This document shows positions 1 through 7,424 of a stretch of 12,080 nt of DNA, one piece after another (position 1 is the first letter of the stretch; every line of letters starts with the position of its first letter). Under the pieces are notes generated by a model. It was not told the DNA's origin. It saw only the letters and a program-made list of their open reading frames with translations, and searched no databases. The stretch is from GCA-2715965 sp047608975 (GTDB lineage: Bacteria; Verrucomicrobiota; Verrucomicrobiia; Limisphaerales; JAYPXF01): the NCBI GenBank assembly GCA_047608975.1, contig JBLFYM010000175.1:1-12080 (forward strand), in the 5' to 3' direction. A program made the position numbers and the translations under genes.

Positions 1-40
1 GCGAACCGCTCCGGCTCGTCATCTCGATGGCTCGGGCACA

Positions 41-69
41 CAAAAGGCGCGGTGATCCCACGCCTTTTG
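41..69 (-). terminator. Rho-independent terminator after the pilT-like gene
   Basis: Two perfectly complementary 9-base arms (41-49 and 61-69, CAAAAGGCG / CGCCTTTTG) flank an 11-base loop. Two further G-C pairs (51-59, 52-58) can form inside the loop after one mismatch. Read on the minus strand, the stem lies 22 bases past the pilT-like stop codon and its 3' arm ends in a run of four U, followed by a mixed GUGUG stretch. The A-rich 5' arm and U-rich 3' arm would let it work in both directions, so it may also stop a plus-strand gene coming from the left. No gene can be assigned to positions 1-40 with confidence. Confidence 0.75.
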
Positions 70-91
70 CAAGTTGAAATGTAATTGTGGA

Positions 92-1195
92 TCAGCCGAC
101 GATCCCACCGCTACTGAGGAAGATGCCTTCGAACATCATCGCGACGGCCTGGGCATTGGTCGCCTTTTCGAGCGCGGTTTCCTTGCTGATGACTCCGCTC
201 ATGCAGAGATCGTAGCAGCACTGGTTGAAGCTTTGCATGCCATCGTCACGGCTACTTTCGATGATGGACGGGATCTTTCCAAATTCGCCTTCTTCCAGCG
301 CCTTGCGCATGGTGGAGGAGTTGATGAAAATCTCTTGGGCGGGAATCATGCCGCCATCCACCTTGGAACACATACGTTGGGCGATGATCGCGTAAAGCGT
401 GCCGGCCAATTGTTTGCGGACGGACTCGCGTTCTTCGGGCGGGAAGTATTCAAGGATACGACCGGGGGAACTCGCGGCGTTGGTGGTATGCATGGTGGAC
501 ATCACCATGTGCCCCGTGTCCGCAGCGTTGATCGACGCCTTGAAGGAGATCGCGTCGCGCATCTCTCCCACCATGATGATGTCGGGATCCTGACGCAGCG
601 CGCTTTTCAGTCCGCGTTGGAAGGTCATCGTATCAAGCGTGACTTCACGTTGTTCGATCACGCACTGATTCTCGCCGAACACGAATTCGATCGGATCTTC
701 CAGCGTGACAATATGACGGCGAAAGTGCGTGTTGATGTGCTCCAACATGGCGGCCATCGTGGTGGATTTGCCGCTACCGGTGGTGCCTGCCAGCAGGATG
801 ATGCCGCGCTCTGACTCGGCGATGGTGCTAAGAATGTCAGGCAGACCGAGTTTCTCCAGATTGGGGGGCTCACTCTTCACATAGCGCATGACGATGCACC
901 AACGTCCCAAAGCCTGAAATACGTTGGTGCGGAATCGGCCTACCCCCTCGATCTGGTAGGAGAAGTCCGTTTCGCGGTCCGCTTCCAAACTAGGATAAAG
1001 ATGCGGCGGGCAAATGCCCTTGATCACACTTGCCATCCATGTCTGGTCGGGAGTGAAATCAATCGACTGCAAGGCAGTCGAGATGCGGAAGGTCGCGGGG
1101 GTTCCCGCTTTGATGTGAATGTCCGAACATCCGGCTCCCACACCGGTCTTCAGAATTTCGTTGAAGTACTGTTGGTCCTCGGACATTTCTGCCAT
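92..1195 (-). CDS. PilT/PilU-family type IV pilus retraction ATPase
   Basis: This cytoplasmic hexameric secretion-type ATPase (VirB11/PilT class) is expected to drive type IV pilus disassembly, and so twitching motility or DNA uptake. The 367 residues match the usual PilT/PilU length. Visible landmarks are an N-terminal PAS-like region containing SDIHIKAG (24-31), Walker A GTTGSGKST (137-145), the Asp box TLEDPIE (164-170), Walker B with the VGEMRD signature (203-214) and the His box (GHM...STMHTT, 228-238). Walker B reads like PilT, but the C-terminal block around GMQSFNQ (319-325) is closer to PilU, so the paralogue cannot be named. The start at 1195 has no Shine-Dalgarno; a second ATG lies three codons in. 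It follows the PilZ-like gene by 27 bases and is probably co-transcribed from the promoter at 1572-1599. The family call is firm and the PilT versus PilU choice is open. Confidence 0.95.
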   Translation of the reverse strand: MAEMSEDQQYFNEILKTGVGAGCSDIHIKAGTPATFRISTALQSIDFTPDQTWMASVIKGICPPHLYPSLEADRETDFSYQIEGVGRFRTNVFQALGRWCIVMRYVKSEPPNLEKLGLPDILSTIAESERGIILLAGTTGSGKSTTMAAMLEHINTHFRRHIVTLEDPIEFVFGENQCVIEQREVTLDTMTFQRGLKSALRQDPDIIMVGEMRDAISFKASINAADTGHMVMSTMHTTNAASSPGRILEYFPPEERESVRKQLAGTLYAIIAQRMCSKVDGGMIPAQEIFINSSTMRKALEEGEFGKIPSIIESSRDDGMQSFNQCCYDLCMSGVISKETALEKATNAQAVAMMFEGIFLSSGGIVG

Positions 1196-1222
1196 GGCCG
1201 AGACTGTAGAGGGGGGGAGGCG

Positions 1223-1555
1223 CTATGCCAAGTTGGAATACGCCAGCAGGCTGAGGCGGGCGCGATTCGCGGTGCCAAGATTCATCAGCACCATGGCGAC
1301 CTGAAATCCCTGATGACGATCTCCCTTGCAGGAAACGACCACTCCGGTGGCACTGATTTCCTTGCCGTCTTCGGGATCATGGAGCGCCACGGTCATTTCG
1401 GTCCACTGGTTGATTTCAGAATCGCTCCGGAATTCGATGCCGTTGTGGCGGATCAGGGTGTTTTCCGGGGAAAGATGCAGGGTGTGATCCGCGTCGATGA
1501 CGGGTCCACGATTGGCATCAAAAAGATTATCGGTATCAATTTTACTGGCGCTCAT
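1223..1555 (-). CDS. Small PilZ-like domain protein
   Basis: This is a 110-residue soluble protein with no signal peptide or membrane segment. Residues about 40-106 follow the second half of a PilZ beta-barrel: a W-x-x-M-x-V-x-L strand (51-58), a strand around ATGVVVSC (69-76), then GFQVAMVLMNL (83-93) and a helix starting with the ANRARL stretch. The c-di-GMP signature of true receptors (RxxxR followed by D/NxSxxG) is not visible; the N-terminal 40 residues contain only scattered Arg. It may therefore be a non-binding PilZ of the kind that acts through protein contacts in pilus assembly. Its place directly upstream of a PilT/PilU ATPase supports a role in pilus control. The PilZ assignment rests on pattern only and is moderate. 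Confidence 0.7.
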   Translation of the reverse strand: MSASKIDTDNLFDANRGPVIDADHTLHLSPENTLIRHNGIEFRSDSEINQWTEMTVALHDPEDGKEISATGVVVSCKGDRHQGFQVAMVLMNLGTANRARLSLLAYSNLA

Positions 1556-1571
1556 ACGGAAGGATGCAGTG

Positions 1572-1599
1572 AATGTATCACCTTTGTCCCTTTCGTCAA
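1572..1599 (-). promoter_or_regulatory. Sigma70-like promoter for the pilZ-like/pilT-like pair
   Basis: On the minus strand a -35 box TTGACG (1594-1599) is followed by a 16-base spacer and a -10 box TACATT (1572-1577), preceded by the TGN of an extended -10. The expected transcript start is near 1565, only about 10 bases before the ATG at 1555, with no Shine-Dalgarno in the leader. This suggests that pilZ-like and pilT-like form their own unit, separate from the sulfatase gene upstream. Confidence 0.5.
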
Positions 1600-1640
1600 C
1601 CGATCGGAGAAATCCCGAGCGAACACCGCTGGTGACAGGG

Positions 1641-3017
1641 TTATTTGTAGGTTCGGCGGATTTTCCTTTCCAAGGCGGCGCGTTCGGTCAGATCTCCTTT
1701 GTCCCCCTGTTGTTTCATCCAGGCGGCCAATTCGCGTCGCATCGATTTGATGCGCGGTTGTTCTCGGGGGTCGTTGGCCAGGTTTTTCATTTCGTAGGGA
1801 TCGCCCTGCAGATCATAGAGTTCGAGTTCCGGGCGCTGTTGGTAGCGGAGCCATTGCTCCTGGGCAAACGAGTCACCCGCATCCGCTGCGACCTTCCAGG
1901 ATTGATACGTCGGAAAGCGGCGGGTGACGCCGTTGCTGAATTTTTCCTGCCAGTTCAGATTCCAGATCAGTCGGTACCGATCATCTCGAACCGTGCGGAT
2001 TCCGTACGCATCAGGTCCGCCGCCAATCCCTTTCGAAGTCTGGATCCCGAACACGAAATCGCGATGCTTTGACCTTTCGCCACGCAAGACGGGGAGCAGA
2101 CTGCGCCCGTCGAAGTCATGCGTCATGGGATTTCCTCCGGCCGCCTCGATCAGGGTGGGGAGAATATCGATGTATTGGATCATCGCGAAGGAGACCGAAC
2201 CGGTCTTGACGACCGTTGGCCATCGAACCAGGGCCGCCGAACGCAGGCCGGAATCATAGCAGGTCCATTTGCAGTGCGGGAAATTCGAACCCTGTTCACT
2301 CAGATAGATCACGATCGTTTCATCGGTCTGTCCGGACTCGCGCAAATGGCTGAGGCAGGAGCCCAACTGGGCGTCCATGTAACTGATCTCCGCATAATAA
2401 TGTGTCATTGCTTCGCGGGTGACCGGGGTGTCGACGAGGTATTTTGGCAGGGTAATCGTCGCCGCGTTGTAAGGGCTTGAATCCCCTCTGTTCCACGGCG
2501 TGTGCGGTTGGTTGGAGGTAACAACGAGGCACCAAGGCTTCGCCGCGTTGGTGATCATGAATTGCCGTGCGAGGTCCAGGTCGAGATCCACCCCGTCGCC
2601 ATTGTCGTGGTGACGTCCGCCGAGCACCTGAAAGGGAAAGCTGGACTCGGGCATCTCGTGGCGTTTGCCGAGCAAGGCGACCTGATAGCCGAGTTTGTCC
2701 AGGTAGTGGGGCAGACTCCGGATGTGTGGATGAACCCGGCTGTGATTCGGGTGGGCTCCATTGCGAACCGGGTGGATGCCGGTGTAGAGGCTCATCCGCG
2801 TGGGGGCACACATGGGCGCGGAATTGTAGCAGTGCTCGAAGCGCATTCCCTCCGTAGCCAGGTGATCAATGTTCGGAGTTCGCACATCGGCGTTGCCATA
2901 GCAACCGAGGTCGTGCCAGCTCAAGTCATCGGACATGAACAGCAGCACGTTCGGCTGCGTTCCGGCAGACAGCTCAAGGCCCAGAGCCAGAAGAGTGGTA
3001 AACAGGAATTGGCGCAT
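1641..3017 (-). CDS. Secreted type I sulfatase (alkaline-phosphatase superfamily)
   Basis: This enzyme probably hydrolyses sulfate esters or sulfamides on polysaccharides outside the cytoplasm. Of its 458 residues, about 1-20 form a signal peptide. The mature part opens with PNVLLFMSDD, giving metal-ligand Asp30/Asp31. The formylglycine signature CAPTR has Cys70, the residue converted by the maturase FGE or anSME, and Arg74. The usual metal-binding Asp-His/Asn-Gly is replaced by Glu241-Gln242-Gly243, followed by Lys250 and the strand that ends ALVRWP. The C-terminal subdomain includes ELYDLQGDPYEMKNLA (399-414), which is typical of sulfatases. The catalytic core looks intact. No maturase gene is in the window. 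The gene follows the SGNH/DUF1080 gene by 49 bases and is probably co-transcribed with it. The substrate cannot be read from the sequence. Start ATG 3017 is set by the signal peptide; no Shine-Dalgarno is visible. Confidence 0.95.
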   Translation of the reverse strand: MRQFLFTTLLALGLELSAGTQPNVLLFMSDDLSWHDLGCYGNADVRTPNIDHLATEGMRFEHCYNSAPMCAPTRMSLYTGIHPVRNGAHPNHSRVHPHIRSLPHYLDKLGYQVALLGKRHEMPESSFPFQVLGGRHHDNGDGVDLDLDLARQFMITNAAKPWCLVVTSNQPHTPWNRGDSSPYNAATITLPKYLVDTPVTREAMTHYYAEISYMDAQLGSCLSHLRESGQTDETIVIYLSEQGSNFPHCKWTCYDSGLRSAALVRWPTVVKTGSVSFAMIQYIDILPTLIEAAGGNPMTHDFDGRSLLPVLRGERSKHRDFVFGIQTSKGIGGGPDAYGIRTVRDDRYRLIWNLNWQEKFSNGVTRRFPTYQSWKVAADAGDSFAQEQWLRYQQRPELELYDLQGDPYEMKNLANDPREQPRIKSMRRELAAWMKQQGDKGDLTERAALERKIRRTYK

Positions 3018-3066
3018 GTGGTGGCAGCTCGGATCTGATTGAACTGTGCGTAAGCAATGGACCTTC

Positions 3067-4362
3067 TCAGTCCGTTTTACGGAGCCGGATGCGCCGATAT
3101 TCCATTTGGCCGCGATCCCCTTCCAATCCGATTGGACCGGACGCTGGCACCTTCATCTGCGCGTTCAACACTTCGCCATTGCAGCTGCAATGAGCAAAGC
3201 CGTCCTGGACGCGCACGACCATTTCGTTCCAATCCTGCGGCTTGTATTTCTTGAGTTCCTTGTAAGGTCCGGCGAGCGGATAGTCGCGACATTGAAGTTG
3301 TGGCTTGCGGATGAACACTCCGCTGTCGGCGTTCGGGGTGGCACGAAATTCGAGTTTCAGTATGAAGTCCGAGCCAAACTCAGCAGTGGTCCAGAGCTGC
3401 TGAATCCGGCGTCCTTCGGGTGGTGAGGTAACCACGAGCCGTCCCTTGATCGCGATGTACCGACCATCATGGCTCTGCTGCTGGCCGTCAAATTTCTGCA
3501 AAGGTTTCAGCGTTTTCTTCTGACGGAATCCCCAACCGGTCAGGTCGCGTCCGTTAAACAGCGAGGTGAAGCCAGGCTCAACATTGAAGGTGTCCGCAGT
3601 GGTTTCCAGAAAACCATGGGTGGCCAACAGCGGTCGCAGAGCGGCCGCCCACATGCCGTAGCCTTGAGGATTGGGATGGAGCAGATCCGGGAACTCCTTC
3701 TTTTTCGCGTCGCCGGCTGGGTTTGCAAACAATCGCCAGGTATCCAGCACCGTAATCTGGGCGTCGCCCTTGACTGCCGCCGCGGCGAGTTCGTTGATCC
3801 TCTTGATTTTGTCAGCCGGTCGTTTCTTCGATGCCGAACTCGGGAAAACATTGCAGAGGATGATGGGCATCGAAGCATTGTGTTTCTTCAACTCAGCGAG
3901 AATCAGCTCAACATTGCTGACGATGGTTTCGGGTTCGGCCTTTTCCTCCAGATCGTTGGTGCCGATCAAAAGCACAATCGCGGCGGGGTTTAGGGACAGG
4001 ACATCCTCCCGCAGACGAATGAGCACGCCCCGGGTGGTGTCGCCGCTGATGCCGCGGTTTGCCTTCTTCATCCCTTTGAAGTGTCCACGAAATTTTTCGG
4101 TCCAGCCCTGCGTGATGGAGTCGCCGAGAAACACGACCGCGTTCTGGTCCTGTTTGACCTGCTGCGACCATCCGGTCCGCTTTTTTAGCCAGAGTTTGCT
4201 GAACCATTCATAGCGGCGAATCGGGCCCGCGCCCGGAAGGCCGTCGTCTGTTTTCGGAATCTCAAATCCGGAGTCGGCCGAGAAAACTGCGGGAGCTGAG
4301 AGATCGCTGAACAGAAACGCGCCAGCGACGGCGATGGCAGATAGCAGGGAAAGGTGTTTCAT
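3067..4362 (-). CDS. Secreted SGNH/GDSL hydrolase fused to a DUF1080 (3-keto-disaccharide hydrolase-like) domain
   Basis: This two-domain exported enzyme, about 431 residues from the chosen start, probably works on carbohydrates. I chose ATG 4362 because a clean signal peptide (MKHLSLLSAIAVAGAF...) begins there; the frame stays open to an ATG at 4479, but those extra 39 residues look non-coding. The N-terminal SGNH domain shows block I GDSI (80-83), the block II glycine in NRGISGD (102-108), block III GTND (134-137) and block V DLLH (226-229), so the Ser/Asp/His set is complete, as in carbohydrate esterases. The C-terminal domain (about 263-429) starts with SLFNGRDLTGW and contains SGVFIR and a final GPIGLEGD...YRRIRL, as in DUF1080 (PF06439), a jelly-roll domain linked to cleavage of 3-keto-glycosides. 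Co-orientation with the sulfatase suggests joint glycan breakdown. The substrate is unknown. Confidence 0.92.
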   Translation of the reverse strand: MKHLSLLSAIAVAGAFLFSDLSAPAVFSADSGFEIPKTDDGLPGAGPIRRYEWFSKLWLKKRTGWSQQVKQDQNAVVFLGDSITQGWTEKFRGHFKGMKKANRGISGDTTRGVLIRLREDVLSLNPAAIVLLIGTNDLEEKAEPETIVSNVELILAELKKHNASMPIILCNVFPSSASKKRPADKIKRINELAAAAVKGDAQITVLDTWRLFANPAGDAKKKEFPDLLHPNPQGYGMWAAALRPLLATHGFLETTADTFNVEPGFTSLFNGRDLTGWGFRQKKTLKPLQKFDGQQQSHDGRYIAIKGRLVVTSPPEGRRIQQLWTTAEFGSDFILKLEFRATPNADSGVFIRKPQLQCRDYPLAGPYKELKKYKPQDWNEMVVRVQDGFAHCSCNGEVLNAQMKVPASGPIGLEGDRGQMEYRRIRLRKTD

Positions 4363-4515
4363 ATGTGCTGGCGGCATCGTTGACGAACGGAACGACCAGC
4401 ACAAGAACGGTGATATGACGTGGATACTTCGGATTGAGATACGCCTGCCCGCCCCGTGAACCTGACGGGTGCAATTCACACATCCAATCCTTTGACGCCG
4501 CCCCTGGCCCGCGCC

Positions 4516-4923
4516 TCACTCCGTAAACGCGTTCGGCAGATGCCTGATTTCCAGCACTTCATCCGCCGCCATCAACACCTCCACAATGTCGTACCGATAC
4601 TTCACGCGGGGATCCTTCAATTTGCGCCAATAGAGCTGCGCCGTCCGACAAAGCGCCAAACGTTTTCGCTGATCCACCGCTTCCGCCGGCCGTGTCCAGC
4701 CACCGGCCGTCCGGGTTTTTACTTCGACAAACATCAGGCAATCCTCGTCCCGGAAGATCAGATCAATTTCTCCCCGGGGCCCGGCAAAATTCGCGACGAG
4801 GAAGGTGCAGCCGGCATCGGTCAAATAGTGTTTTGCCGCCACTTCACCCGCTGCCCCGCGCCGCAGATGTTCCGGCAATTGCCTAGGCGTCAACCAGCTC
4901 TTCAATCGATCGAGGAACCCCAT
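4516..4923 (-). CDS. YraN/UPF0102 family nuclease-like protein
   Basis: This is a 135-residue cytoplasmic protein of the UPF0102 (YraN) family, which has a restriction-endonuclease-like fold. Its cellular role is not established; links to DNA processing are suggested from the fold. Family landmarks are all present: RRGAAGEVAA (21-30), the GPRGEIDLI strand (48-56, Asp54), FVEVKTR (65-71, with the E-x-K of the PD-(D/E)xK core at Glu67 and Lys69) and YDIVEV (111-116). The length is slightly above the usual 115-125 residues. A possible GGAG lies 10 bases before the ATG, the best Shine-Dalgarno candidate in the window. It is divergent from the DUF4432 gene (113 bases apart) and upstream of the SGNH/DUF1080 gene, though that gap of 153 bases leaves room for a separate promoter there. 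Confidence 0.93.
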   Translation of the reverse strand: MGFLDRLKSWLTPRQLPEHLRRGAAGEVAAKHYLTDAGCTFLVANFAGPRGEIDLIFRDEDCLMFVEVKTRTAGGWTRPAEAVDQRKRLALCRTAQLYWRKLKDPRVKYRYDIVEVLMAADEVLEIRHLPNAFTE

Positions 4924-4998
4924 GATTCAGTATCTCCAAGCCCCAGCGTCTCAATCGTTGCCGCCCCACGTCAAATCGCGAATTTGGCGAATCTGAAT

Positions 4999-5027
4999 TT
5001 GCCGGTCCACATACGCAAGGATAGCAT
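4999..5027 (+). promoter_or_regulatory. Candidate promoter of the DUF4432 gene
   Basis: TTGCCG (4999-5004), a 17-base spacer and TAGCAT (5022-5027) match four of six consensus bases each. The predicted transcript start, near 5034, is about three bases before the ATG at 5037, so the message would be nearly leaderless. It lies in the 113-base gap between divergent yraN and DUF4432. The match is moderate, and it gains weight mainly because two other predicted promoters in the window have the same geometry. Confidence 0.35.
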
Positions 5028-5036
5028 CCGAACCTT

Positions 5037-6143
5037 ATGACCCGAAAAAAAGGCGTCCCGCATCCAAATCCGGATCAATCAAAGTTCGAAAACCCGATGC
5101 AGCTCGGTGGCATCCGTACCGGTGCGTTGGACAACGGCGTGCGGGTGGCCTGGGTCGATACCGGTTCGGGTCTGCGATTCCTCATCGCACTCGATCGGGG
5201 CGGGGACATCGTGGATGCCAGCTTCAACCAGTATGGGCTCTGCTACCTGACCCCCAACGGCATCAAACCAGCGAGCCCCGCGTATAACACCGAATTCGAA
5301 TGGTTGCGGTCCTGGCCCGGTGGGTTGTTGACCACCTGCGGGCCTGAAACCATCGGCGGACCAAGACCGGCGACGGGTGGCATGAGCGGTCTGCATGGAC
5401 GCCATTCGAACACCCCGGCCACGATCGAATCGGTGATCAACCCTGACCCTCGGACCGGTCAGATGGACATGATCCTCCGGTTGATTGTGCGCGACAGCCG
5501 GATGTTCGGTCCCACGTATGAGATCCGCCGGGAGATCCGTTGCCTGCTTGGTTCTTCCGAGATCCACATCGAGGACACGGTTACGAATTGCGGCGGCGAG
5601 AAAGCGGCGCATCACTGGCTCTACCATTGCAACCTTGGCTATCCGCTGCTCGACGAAGGCGCGCGGTTCATCTACGGCGGCAGATCGCAATCGTGGGAAC
5701 TGCCGGCGCCGGCAGATGGTTCGATTCTTACCCAGCTCGGGGAGAAGAAGATAAACTCACTCAAACGTGTCTCTGGACCCTTGCCCGAACACCAGGGCGC
5801 GGGCGAACGCGGCCTGCTGGTGGATGTTGATCAAGACCGCCGCGGCAACTGCCACATCGGGCTGATCAATCCGAAAATCAAACTGGGTGTGGAATTTGAA
5901 TATCCCGCCGCCGATCTCCCCCGCATGGCCAATTGGCAACACTACGACAAGGGCTGCTACGCCACCGCGCTGGAACCCTTCTACGGATCGCTGCTCGGCA
6001 AACCGCATGACAAATCGCGTTTGACCGGTGCCACTCTCGCGGCCGGCAAGTCGCGCAAGTATCACCTGACAATCCGCGTCCACAGCGGAAGCGGAGCCCT
6101 CAAAGAATTCGCGAAGCACGACGGTCCGGTGACGAACGCGTAG
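5037..6143 (+). CDS. DUF4432 family protein (aldose 1-epimerase/mutarotase-like)
   Basis: This 368-residue protein has no signal peptide and is probably cytoplasmic. Its pattern fits DUF4432, a galactose-mutarotase-like beta-sandwich family that binds sugars and is common in Planctomycetes and Verrucomicrobia. Visible landmarks are GGIRTGALDNG (24-34), ALDRGGDI (51-58), WLRSWPGGLLTTCG (89-102), the LHGRHSNTPA block (119-128), HHWLYHCNLGYPLLDEG (192-208) and ALEPFYG (311-317). The His residues in the HGRH and YHCN blocks and Glu313 are candidates for the mutarotase-type active site by analogy, which I infer. The first 20 residues are Lys/Pro-rich, so translation could also begin at Met21, where family similarity starts. 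It is a single plus-strand gene set between minus-strand operons. The biochemical reaction is unproven for most members of the family. Confidence 0.88.
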   Translation: MTRKKGVPHPNPDQSKFENPMQLGGIRTGALDNGVRVAWVDTGSGLRFLIALDRGGDIVDASFNQYGLCYLTPNGIKPASPAYNTEFEWLRSWPGGLLTTCGPETIGGPRPATGGMSGLHGRHSNTPATIESVINPDPRTGQMDMILRLIVRDSRMFGPTYEIRREIRCLLGSSEIHIEDTVTNCGGEKAAHHWLYHCNLGYPLLDEGARFIYGGRSQSWELPAPADGSILTQLGEKKINSLKRVSGPLPEHQGAGERGLLVDVDQDRRGNCHIGLINPKIKLGVEFEYPAADLPRMANWQHYDKGCYATALEPFYGSLLGKPHDKSRLTGATLAAGKSRKYHLTIRVHSGSGALKEFAKHDGPVTNA

Positions 6144-6168
6144 CGTGGCAATGGCAGTGGCGCGCTAC
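6140..6168 (+). terminator. Possible terminator of the DUF4432 gene
   Basis: Arms 6140-6147 (GTAGCGTG) and 6161-6168 (CGCGCTAC) pair over 8 positions with one G-U wobble and a 13-base loop. The left arm overlaps the DUF4432 stop codon, and the right arm is followed by only three T. The weak T tract makes this tentative. The rest of the 170-base gap (6169-6313) between the two convergent genes shows nothing assignable. Confidence 0.35.
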
Positions 6169-6313
6169 TTTCAGGAATGCTCACCAAACTGTTCCGATCA
6201 GGGTTCTACAAATTCTTGGATGCCAGTGTTTGGAGAGCACGATGTAGGAATTCGTCCGCCCCTTCCCGCGTCATTGCACCTCTCGCGCTGCAGCTGACGC
6301 TCCAATAACTAGG

Positions 6314-7417
6314 TCAGCGGCTCTCGCGTAGGTAGGCTTTGGCGTGTTCGGCGCGTTGGGCCAAGACGGTGTCAGGGAAGCGATCAATGATGCGATCAAG
6401 CGTGAAGCGGGCGGAATCCGGATCCTTGCCCAGCCGGGACTGCCAGTCGGCGATGAGGTGCAGCCATCGGGCGATCTCCCGGCGCGGAGCTTTCGCGCCG
6501 GACACCAGTATCTCCAGTTCCTCAACCGCGCGTTTCACGTTCTTATGTTCGTTGGCGTAGACTCCGGCGAGTTCTTCGCGGGCGGTCCAGTCATTGGGAT
6601 GTTTCTCCAATTGCCGTTCCAGTTCGGCAATGATCTCCACCGGATTCGAACCCTTGCGCTTGACGGTGCTCTTTTTGCCTTTCAACCCAAGGTCACGTTC
6701 GAACTCCGGCATCTCAATGGTGCGGGTCTGGGCATCGGCTACCATGGCCGCGCGGTCCTTCATCCGGATCACGCGTTGCTCCGCGCGCTGGGCCGCGTCG
6801 GTGTCTGGGAGCAGATCGATGATGCGTCTCAGATAGCCGCGGGCGGCCTCGGGTTCGAGCACCTTCAGATGCCAGTCCGCAAGTGTGTTCAGTGCGTACA
6901 CGATTTGGCCGCGCTCGATGCGCTTGCTTCGCAGGGCGTCTTCGAGGGTGATGACCGCGCTGTCCAGCCGATCCAGATCCTCGGCCTGGATCGATGCGAT
7001 AAACATCAGCGTGTCAAAATCATCGGGCTTGATGGTCAGCGTCGTCCGCGCTGATTGAATCGCCTCCTTGGGTTTGCCTTTGTGGCGGAGCCCCTCCGCC
7101 TGACTTAGCAGTGGTTTTTTGTCCGCCTGTTGATTCCCTCCACTAAACATGTGCCCGATCCAACCGCCAAACAGTTCGGTACAGGCATTGCGCCAAACGA
7201 CGGCCAGCATGACCGCCAAAAATGTCCCCATGAAGACCGGCGGGATCGGTCCTATCCTGGAGACGAGGTAGAGAAGAAAAAGAATGCCAAAGGTCGCGGC
7301 CCATCTGGCCAGGTACTTTTTAATCGAATCACCGCAGATCGTGAGGCTGTACCAGGTCCAGAATGCGAACAACCCAATGAAGCAAATCCACTCGAGGATG
7401 TTCCAGAGGACGCTCAT
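6314..7417 (-). CDS. Membrane-anchored TPR-repeat protein
   Basis: This 367-residue protein has two or three N-terminal hydrophobic segments (about 4-26, 38-54 and 58-76), a linker, and a tetratricopeptide-type helical domain from about 103 to the end. Two stretches are clear copies of one another: 176-215 and 319-358 share the pattern LAxADW...AR..L.RIID.xPDT..AQRAE. Between them, 230-262 is charged and probably flexible. TPR domains bind proteins, so this may be an inner-membrane scaffold. No enzymatic motif is seen and the function is unknown. It begins 7 bases after the LolA-like gene ends, so co-transcription and a shared role in the envelope are likely. Only a weak AGG precedes the ATG at 7417. 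Confidence 0.85.
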   Translation of the reverse strand: MSVLWNILEWICFIGLFAFWTWYSLTICGDSIKKYLARWAATFGILFLLYLVSRIGPIPPVFMGTFLAVMLAVVWRNACTELFGGWIGHMFSGGNQQADKKPLLSQAEGLRHKGKPKEAIQSARTTLTIKPDDFDTLMFIASIQAEDLDRLDSAVITLEDALRSKRIERGQIVYALNTLADWHLKVLEPEAARGYLRRIIDLLPDTDAAQRAEQRVIRMKDRAAMVADAQTRTIEMPEFERDLGLKGKKSTVKRKGSNPVEIIAELERQLEKHPNDWTAREELAGVYANEHKNVKRAVEELEILVSGAKAPRREIARWLHLIADWQSRLGKDPDSARFTLDRIIDRFPDTVLAQRAEHAKAYLRESR

Positions 7418-7424
7418 CCCAAAC

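Noticed and set aside
1..84. Open plus-strand frame ending with TAA at 82-84, possible tail of an upstream gene
   Set aside because: It would run straight through the terminator hairpin at 41-69, and 28 codons are too few to recognise; a minus-strand ATG at 20-22 is equally unprovable.
1001..1750. Plus-strand open frame of 249 codons
   Set aside because: It spans the opposite strand of pilT-like, pilZ-like and the sulfatase end, with no recognisable domain; judged antisense shadow.
4453..4469. Hairpin CCCGT / ACGGG between yraN and the SGNH/DUF1080 gene
   Set aside because: The stem is only 5 pairs and neither side has a T run, so it is not supported as a terminator.
4363..4479. N-terminal extension of the SGNH/DUF1080 protein from the ATG at 4479
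   Set aside because: The extra 39 residues would sit in front of a normal signal peptide and look non-coding; the start at 4362 explains export better.
6177..6308. Plus-strand open frame of 43 codons in the gap between DUF4432 and the TPR gene
   Set aside because: No promoter, no spaced ribosome site, no recognisable motif; an open frame of this length is expected by chance.
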